Source: Codonopsis lanceolata (lineage: Eukaryota; Streptophyta; Magnoliopsida; Asterales; Campanulaceae). Taken from it: 64,000 nt of DNA. Both the position numbers and the translations under genes were made by a program. Location: NCBI GenBank assembly GCA_013146195.2, contig CM028377.1:105440094-105504093 (forward strand), read 5' to 3'. Position 1 is the stretch's first letter; each line of letters begins with the position of its first letter. Below the pieces are notes generated by a model. That model did no database searches and had not been told where the DNA came from. It worked only from the letters and a program-made list of their open reading frames with translations. Below are positions 57,562 through 64,000 of the stretch, piece by piece.

Positions 57562-58476
57562 ATGTCTACTTACACTTTGGAACCGTTTAATGGAAAATCT
57601 GATTTTTCAATTTGTAAACAAAAGATGAAAGGAATTTTGATAAAAGAAAAGTGTTTTTCTGCTATAACTCATAAATTCAAAAAGGATGCATCTGAAGATG
57701 CTATATTTGAAATTGATGAATGTGCATACTCATCTATTATTTTGAACTTGACTGAATCTGTGATTCGTAAGTGTGATAAACAATCGCATGCTAAAAATCT
57801 TTGGGATAAACTTGAGGAAATTTACTTTGAGAAAAATTTGTCTAACAAGACGTATCTTTTAGAAAAATTCTTTAGTTTTAAATTAGACATCAATAAAGAT
57901 ATCGAAGATAATATTGATGTGTTTACCAAATTAGTTCAAGAAATAAAGCAAACGGGTGATGAGCACATAGATAACTATACTTCTATTGTCCTATTAAATG
58001 CTATACCTGAATCTTACTCTAATGTTAAGTTAGCGATCAAATATGGTAGAGACCAGGTAAAACTTGATACGGTGATTAACGGGTTGAAGAGTAAGGAGTT
58101 AGATTTAAAGGCCAATAAGGGGAAGTCTAGTATGAATGAGGTTAATATGGTTAGGGGTAGAACTCTCCATAGGAATAATGGAAAATCTCATCAAAATCAA
58201 AATCAAGGTCAAAATCAAAATTCGGGCAAGAATAGAGGGAGAGGCAAAAGTAGGTCGAGCTCTAAGCAAAGACATAGAACGTGTTACAATTGTGGTGAAG
58301 TGGGCCATTTTAAAAAGGAGTGCCCTAATCCGAAAAGGAAAAATCAAAATCAAGAACAAAACCAAGGTGACTGCAACTTAGCTTCTGGTAGTAATGTTTC
58401 TGCTGATGTGTTTATGGTTATTGATTCTTGTGATAATGTTGTGAATTCTGTGCATTCTGCTTGTGCTAGTGAATGA
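57562..58476 (+). CDS. copia gag (element C)
   Basis: 304 codons, starting MSTYTLEPFNGKSDFSICKQ. The capsid-like UBN2 region occupies about residues 50-190 (NLWDKLEEIYFEKNLSNKTY, FTKLVQEIKQTGDEHIDNYT). After a Asn/Gln-rich basic linker comes the zinc knuckle CYNCGEVGHFKKECPNPK at about residues 236-253. The frame ends in TGA, but downstream sequence continues in the same frame with protease, so this stop separates gag from pol. In most copia elements gag-pol is one frame, so the TGA is probably a nonsense change. Confidence 0.9.
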   Translation: MSTYTLEPFNGKSDFSICKQKMKGILIKEKCFSAITHKFKKDASEDAIFEIDECAYSSIILNLTESVIRKCDKQSHAKNLWDKLEEIYFEKNLSNKTYLLEKFFSFKLDINKDIEDNIDVFTKLVQEIKQTGDEHIDNYTSIVLLNAIPESYSNVKLAIKYGRDQVKLDTVINGLKSKELDLKANKGKSSMNEVNMVRGRTLHRNNGKSHQNQNQGQNQNSGKNRGRGKSRSSSKQRHRTCYNCGEVGHFKKECPNPKRKNQNQEQNQGDCNLASGSNVSADVFMVIDSCDNVVNSVHSACASE

Positions 58477-59226
58477 CTTATAGATTCTGGTTGCACTTAT
58501 CACATAACACCATTGAAATCATTATTTACTACTTATAGAGAAGTTAATGTTGGTTCTGTTTCTCTGGCTAATGAGAAAAAGTGTGATATACTTGGTATTG
58601 GTGATATTGATTTGAAATGCAATTCTGGTTATGTTTCAACTTTGAAAAATGTGAGACATGTGCCTGAATTATGTAGCAATTTGATTTCATGTGCCTCGTT
58701 AGAGGATGATGGTTTAGAAGGAAAATGGGGTAAGGGTGTTATGAAAATACTAAAGGGGTCTTTAGTTATTGCAAAATGTGAAAAACGTCGGAACTTGTAT
58801 GTTTGCCAGGCTTTACCTATGTCTACTTCTGAGATTTATGCTAATGTCGTTAAGGAATATAAAACGATGTTGTGGCATAAGAGACTAGGTCACATAAGTA
58901 ATAAAGGGTTAGAAATTTTGCAAAAAACGGGTGTTTTTGGAAATGACAAATTTTCTGGTTTACCTTTTTGTGATACTTGTGTTAAGAGCAAACATCATAA
59001 AGTGAGTTTTCCACCCCCTTCCCTAGGTAAGCATTCTAGCAAGAAATTCCTTGACTACATACATGTCGATGTATGGGGGCCCTCTAGTGTGCCCACTCAA
59101 GGTGGCAATAGGTATTTTCTATCCATCATTGATGACTTTTCACGAAAAGTCTGGGTTTTCTTAATGAGACACAAATCTGAGTCGTTTGAGAAATTTAAAA
59201 CTTGGAAAGTTTTTATTGAAAATTAA
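58477..59226 (+). pseudogene. copia protease / pre-integrase / integrase start (element C)
   Basis: Continuing the gag frame without a start codon, it opens with LIDSGCTYHITP, the aspartic protease site. The GAG-pre-integrase zinc part follows (LWHKRLGHISNKGLEILQKT and FCDTCVKSKHH, H..H..C..C), then the integrase start with the first catalytic Asp (FLSIIDDFSRKVWVFLMRHK). A TAA at 59224 interrupts the integrase core. Confidence 0.9.
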
Positions 59227-61599
59227 ACAGGAAAGAAAATCAAAATGCTTAGGACCGATAATGGATTAGAATTTTGTAATCATGAGTTTGATGAATTATG
59301 TGTTATTCATGGTATTGGTCGACATAAAACTGTTCCCTATAACCCGCAACAGAATGGTGTTGCCGAGCGTATGAACAGGACTCTTTTGGAAAGAGTGAGA
59401 GCTATGCTCAATACTTCGGGTCTCTCAAAACGTTTTTGGGGAGAGGCAGTTGTAACTGCCGCCTATATCATCAATAGGTCCCCCTCCGTGCCTTTGCATG
59501 GTAGATGCCCTGAAGCGGTTTTTACGAGCAAAGAGATTGATATCTCGCATATGAGGGTGTTCGGTTGTGCGGCTTATGCACATCAAAGACATGACAAACT
59601 TGAACCTAGGGCGGCTAGGTGTGTGTTTCTAGGGTACCCGGAGGGTGTGAAGGGGTATAGACTTTGGTTAAAAGAGGAAAATGGTTTTAAGACCATAATT
59701 AGTAGGGATGTTGTCTTCAATGAATTTGAATTTCCTTGCTTGATTCCTGCTCAACCTATACCTGTTAATGATGTTTCCCCTCCCCCGGCTCCAATTGCGG
59801 TGGAGCAACCCCATGTTATTGATGATGTGCCAACCGAAAGTGTGGAAATTGATCAGGAGAATGTTGAAATTGAACACAATGAAGATAATGAAAATGTAGA
59901 GAATGAGCACGTCCTGGATATAGAAACTCTATATGACTACCAACTTGCTAGGGATCGACCTAGACGGGAAGTTAGGATACCATATAGACTTAATGATTTT
60001 CATATGACATCTTTTGTGTTTAGTGTGTTTGATTCTCTTGACAATTGTGATGAACCTAAATCTTACCATGATGCTTTAAAGTCTCCTCATTCTGCTAAGT
60101 GGTTAAATGTTATGAAAGATGAAATGAACTCGTTGCATGTTAACCAAACATGGACCTTGGTCCCTAAACCTAAAACATGTTCTCTTGTTGCCTGCAAATG
60201 GTTGTTTAAGGTTAAGACTGAGAATGAGAGTGTTAGATTTAAAGCACGGTTGGTTGCTAAAGGATTTACTCAAAAGGAGGGGATAGATTACAAAGAAATT
60301 TTTGCTCCGGTTGTCAAATTTACTACGGTAAGAGTCATGCTTGCTTTAGTTGCTCAGTTTAATTGGGAATTAAAACAAATGGATGTGAAAACGGCGTTTT
60401 TACATGGTGACTTGGATGAAAAAAATTTCATGAGACAACCCGAAGGTTTTGTTGATAAGAGAAATCCTGACTATGTGTGTTTATTGAAAAAATCATTGTA
60501 TGGCTTGAAACAATCTCCTAGGATATGGAACAAGAAGTTTGATATGTGTATGTTGTCTTTAAAATTCACTCGTAGCTCTTATGATCATTGCTTGTATTTT
60601 AAAGCCAACTCTTCTACTCATGTGTTCCTATTGATTTATGTTGATGATATGCTAATTATCAGTCCTTGTATTAAATCAATTGAAGATGTGCAAAATTGTC
60701 TTAGTGCGAATTTTGACATGAAAGATCTAGGAGATGCTAAAAAGATTTTGGGAATGAACATTGTTAGGGATAGAAAGAATTCCACTATTTCTCTTAATAA
60801 AATTTCTTATGTGCAAAAGATTTTGAGTAAATTTAGGATGGAGGATGCTAAACCTGTAGATGTGCCTCTAGGAGGACATTTCATCCTTAGTAAAAATCAG
60901 GCCCCCCAAACTGATTTTGATAAAAAGCAAATGGAGAAAGTGCCTTATTCTAATGCGATTGGTTCCATTATGTATCTTTTGGTTAGCACTAGATCTGATA
61001 TAGCCTATGCTATTAGTTGCTTGAGTAGATACATGTCTAACCCTGGTATGCCTCATTGGGAAGCGATTAAATGGCTTCTTAAATATCTTGGTTATTCTGT
61101 GAATTATGGCTTGAAATTCTCCAAATGCAATGAAGGTGTTGTATTGAAAGGTTATGTGGATTCTAACTATGCTAATGATAGAGATAGTAGGAAGTCTACT
61201 ACTTCTTATGTGTTCACTTTGTGTGGCTCATGTGTTAGTTGGAAATCTCAATTACAACCCATTGTTGCATTGTCTACTACCGAGTCTGAGTTTGTTGCTA
61301 TAACTGAAGCGACTTGGTTGAAAGGATTGATAACTGAAATTGGTTTTCTAAAGGAAAAAGTTGTGGTTTATTCTGACAGTCAGTCAGGAATTCAACTTTG
61401 CAAAAACTCTGTTTTTCATGATAGAACGAAACATATCAATATTCGTTTTCATTACTTAAGAGATTTAATTGAAAAGGGTTTTATTTTATTAGAAAAAATT
61501 TCATCTCAGTATAATCCTGCGGATATGAATACGAAATGCTTACCTGTGTTAAAATTTCAAACATGCTTGAAAATTTTGAATTTTGATACCGGTGGTTGA
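59227..61599 (+). pseudogene. copia integrase / RT / RNase H (element C)
   Basis: 784 codons are open from the Met at 59245, in the gag frame. The second integrase Asp is in LRTDNGLEF and the Glu in QQNGVAERMNRTLLERVRAM. The GKR-like C-terminal part follows (HDKLEPRAARCVFLGYPEGV). RT begins near 60100 (WTLVPKPKTCSLVACKWLFK, QMDVKTAFLHGDLDEKNFMR, KKSLYGLKQSPRIWNKKFDM) and has the YVDD catalytic box at 60637-60648. RNase H shows VALSTTESEFVAITEATWLK and YSDSQSGIQLC. The active-site residues look intact; loss of activity comes from the upstream stops. Confidence 0.92.
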
Positions 61600-61790
61600 A
61601 TGCATGCTTCGTGTCCCTGTTTCCCTACTTTATGTTTGGAAAGTGATTCATGTCCCTTCTATAGTTTTTCTTTGTGAAAATCTGTCTCCCGTTCTTGGTT
61701 CCATCTTTGTGTTGGATCAAGTTCGGGATAGGCTGTGATGCACCCCACTTGTGTCCATGAGTTCAAAGTGATGGTCCCGATACTTGTTCC

Positions 61791-61801
61791 AAGGTGGAGA
61801 T
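61791..61801 (+). other. Polypurine tract of element C
   Basis: AAGGTGGAGAT lies directly before the 3' LTR. It is the typical plus-strand primer of plant copia elements. Confidence 0.8.
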
Positions 61802-62646
61802 TGTAAGTGTTGGCATTGCCCCAAAAACGGACAGCCCACTTCCAAACCCAACCCAGCAACCCAGGACCCAAACCCACTTACCTTCCCCCCTTTGACCTTG
61901 CGGCTGATGTGTGGATTATTTAGGGAAGATCTTTGATTTCCCTTAATAATCAGCCCCTTCCTTTTTTCCTTCTCAATCAGCCGTCTCCTTCCTTGCTTGG
62001 GCCGAAAGTTTTGGTCCTTGATTGACCCCCTTGTGTACTATATATAATCCCTTCATTCTGCCACCTTGAGAATGGTTCTGTGCGAGCACAGTGGTATCAC
62101 AACAACATCACAGTGGCAATCTCTCTCTCTCTCTCCTTCTGCGTCTCAGTTTTTGAGTCGGTACTTTGGGTATACACTTTGTGTGTGTGAGCTTGAGATT
62201 ACTGTGATTGAGAGTTCTATGAGGAAGGGTTTTCGGGTTGTGGGATTTCTTGTTGGAAGGCTGGGTGTGATATACAGTTGGGTGAAATCCTTGGAACATT
62301 GTCCCTTCGGTAGTGAACTCTTGGGTTGGACTGCTATACTTTGTGTATAGGCAGTGGGGATCTGAGCCTAGGCAACTATAAGCCCTAGACAGATCAAGTT
62401 AGGCTCCGTTGAGCCGAGGATACTCATAGCACTAATATTATTATTTATATTGCTTTGTTATAAATTGTTCTTGCAGGTGATACATTGCAATATACTTTGA
62501 TATTATTAGTGGGCTATTTTTTGACTTTGGTATATTGTAAGTTTACTGCCAAAGTCGAAGACGGGTTCTATTCAAAGTCCTATTTTAATTTGGTGTGGCT
62601 CCGGTATTCGTTTGATTCGGTAAAGTATCCTTATTTTTACGTTACA
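61802..62646 (+). repeat. 3' LTR of copia element C
   Basis: It starts TGTAAGTGTTGGCATTG after the polypurine tract and ends ...TTTTTACGTTACA, like the 5' LTR. The (TC)n tract is shorter than in the 5' copy, and substitutions are scattered over the whole length. Confidence 0.92.
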
Positions 62647-63341
62647 TGTACTAATTCTTTGCACAATATAATGTAACATCTTATGTTATTAGCTTAAACT
62701 TAAACCAAAATTAAGTCGACATAATATCAAATAAAATGACACGGATAATTGAGTTGACATAATATCAAATAAAAATTTAGTACTCATTTGGTAACTATAA
62801 CACTACTCTTAAAAATTATGTTATTAGTTATTTTGGCTAGAGAAGCAAATACCAATATCCCACATATATGTGTTAAGAGTTACTCCCTCCGTCAAAGAAC
62901 TTGCGCTAGTGACTCCAAATTTAAATTTAGTACTCAAATTAAGTTTCAAATATATCGCAATTTCTCCCTAAATTTAGTATTTAATTAAGATCAGAACTTA
63001 GATCTACATTTTAACTATCTAGGCATCTTCATTTGATAATGTTTGTTGATTTTCTGAATGAATATGTCTTTTGTTTCTTATTTAGTTTGAATTAATTAAA
63101 TCTGGATTTATTATTTTTACTTTGATTGCATAATCTTATTGAATAATCAAGAAAACCCTTTGATTTCTTCTCTCACTTTTGCTCTGATTTGTTGCTATGC
63201 ACATATGTTTATGTGTTAATGGATTGAGTTACCAGACGGTTCTTATTTTTGCTAGCAAGGTAGTAAGCTCTGGTGGAAAAACATGTTGTAGTGTGAACAA
63301 TTTACCAAATTAAGATGAAAAAAATGTCAATTGTTTTGCTA
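62647..63341. other. AT-rich right flank with a Stowaway-like terminus
   Basis: No gene is recognised. TACTCCCTCCGTCAAAGAAC at 62881 matches the consensus terminus of Stowaway MITEs, but I see no inverted partner. The duplicated phrase ATAATATCAAATAAAA occurs at about 62721 and 62759. Confidence 0.45.
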
Positions 63342-63909
63342 GCAAGTTGCCTACGTCGATAAGGAAGCAAGGTCAGTGAGCAGCAAATGGACTTTCACAT
63401 TTTATTTATCTTGCCTATGATTTCTAACTTTTTTTATTTCAAATGTAGTGCCTTCAATTATTTTTGTTCTTTTTTCGATCCCCCGCATTTCCCATAATTG
63501 AAATGTGGTGCTATTAATTCTATAGTGAGCAATGTGATGGTTGTTTTCGCTTCAAGTATGTTGGAGACGGGGTTGTTTTTGTGGTCCTACTCCAGTTGCT
63601 ACCATGTCGAGAAATAACATAGTTCAAGCATGCATCATCATAAGACTTTGATGCCCAGGCTTCAGTCCGCTTTCAAGTTGCCCACGTGGATATTGAAGCA
63701 AGGTCATTGAGTAGCAAATGGACTTTCTCATTCCATTTATCTTGCCTATGATTTATAACTTCTTTTATTTCAAATGTAGTGCCTTCAATTATTTTTTTTG
63801 TTTCTTTCGACCCACTGCCTTTCCCATAATTGAAATGTGGTGTTATTAAATTTATAGTCAGCAATGTAATGGTTATTTTTCTCTTTCAAATGTGTTGGAA
63901 ACAAGGTTT
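63342..63909. repeat. Direct duplication, ~235 bp units 332 bp apart
   Basis: Units 63342-63575 and 63674-63909 share GCAAATGGACTTTC, ATTTATCTTGCCTATGATTT, TCAAATGTAGTGCCTTCAAT and CCCATAATTGAAATGTGGTG, with scattered substitutions and small indels. Between them lies ~100 bp of unrelated sequence. No protein is recognised in either copy. Confidence 0.85.
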
Positions 63910-64000
63910 ATGAGTATAAGTCAAACACGAGCATGGATCGGTTCCTTATTGGCATAGCTTCTTCTTCTTCTTCTCTATATTTGATTGCATATTATTTATT

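Larger units (their letters stand above)
56616..62646 (+). mobile_element. Ty1/copia element C, near-intact, two in-frame stops
   Basis: It has paired LTRs (846 and 845 bp), a primer-binding site, a single gag-pol frame from 57562 to 61599 interrupted only by TGA (58474-58476) and TAA (59224-59226), a purine-rich tract and the 3' LTR. All copia domains are present in order: gag with CCHC, protease, GAG-pre-integrase, integrase, RT, RNase H. LTRs differ at roughly three dozen positions by eye, so the insertion is moderately young. I could not find a convincing 5 bp target duplication. Confidence 0.93.

Noticed and set aside
4397..62646. Endogenous pararetrovirus or other viral integration
   Set aside because: Every RT seen is Ty1/copia (YVDD with integrase upstream) or L1 type (FADD with zf-RVT); no movement or coat-protein genes.
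56611..62655. Target-site duplication for copia element C
   Set aside because: Flanking 5-mers (AGTAT at the left, TGTAC at the right) do not match well enough to claim one.
1..64000. CRISPR array, operon, riboswitch or bacterial-type defence system
   Set aside because: The DNA is plant nuclear; the regular repeats are simple-sequence arrays or duplications without spacers of constant length.

Overview
The window is nuclear DNA of a flowering plant. The evidence is two intron-containing plant genes (a PLATZ zinc-binding transcription factor and a PHD-finger protein of the MMD1/DUET male-meiosis type), surrounded by Ty1/copia LTR retrotransposons, L1-type LINEs, tRNA-derived SINEs and MITE-like elements. 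The species cannot be named from the sequence. A 100-base run of N (31244-31343) marks a scaffold gap.

Layout. 1-2160: an anonymous flank, then about 1.4 kb of an AACAAT/AAC/AAT simple array containing an AACATT block; the array head occurs twice. 4397-12560: two related copia elements meet tail to tail. The + copy stops after integrase; the - copy has lost its 5' LTR and carries two SINEs, a solo LTR and a LINE tail. 12560-23185: a LINE nest. One + LINE is split by a - LINE and a hAT-like element; a second + LINE is split by a third + LINE and carries a ~130 bp internal inversion. 23515-36160: a decayed Sirevirus-type copia element interrupted by a long LINE (about 27965-35945). That LINE contains the assembly gap, and about 1.85 kb is present on both sides of the gap as two noisy copies, which looks like a false duplication. 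36160-46900: mostly anonymous AT-rich sequence with an unrecognised 108-codon ORF, a solo LTR, a 24 bp retro-tail insertion, a SINE, a - LINE fragment, MITE-like sequences and local duplications.

47273-56091 is the gene-bearing part: a four-exon PLATZ gene (+, 195 aa) and a three-exon MMD1-like gene (-, 701 aa) converge, with stop codons about 0.4 kb apart. PLATZ intron 2 (3.7 kb) holds a 128 bp tandem duplication, microsatellites and a foldback element. 56616-62646 is a nearly intact copia element with 846/845 bp LTRs and only two in-frame stops, starting 525 bp upstream of the MMD1-like start codon. The remainder is anonymous, with a ~235 bp direct repeat.

The two host genes share no evident pathway beyond being plant nuclear regulators; everything else is transposon history. 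I found no operon-like or defence-like system. The most coherent unusual signal is that LINE and SINE copies share a 3'-terminal ACTTA(C)CTATCAAAA-like motif, and that a 24 bp insertion with a 19 bp target duplication consists of little more than that tail.
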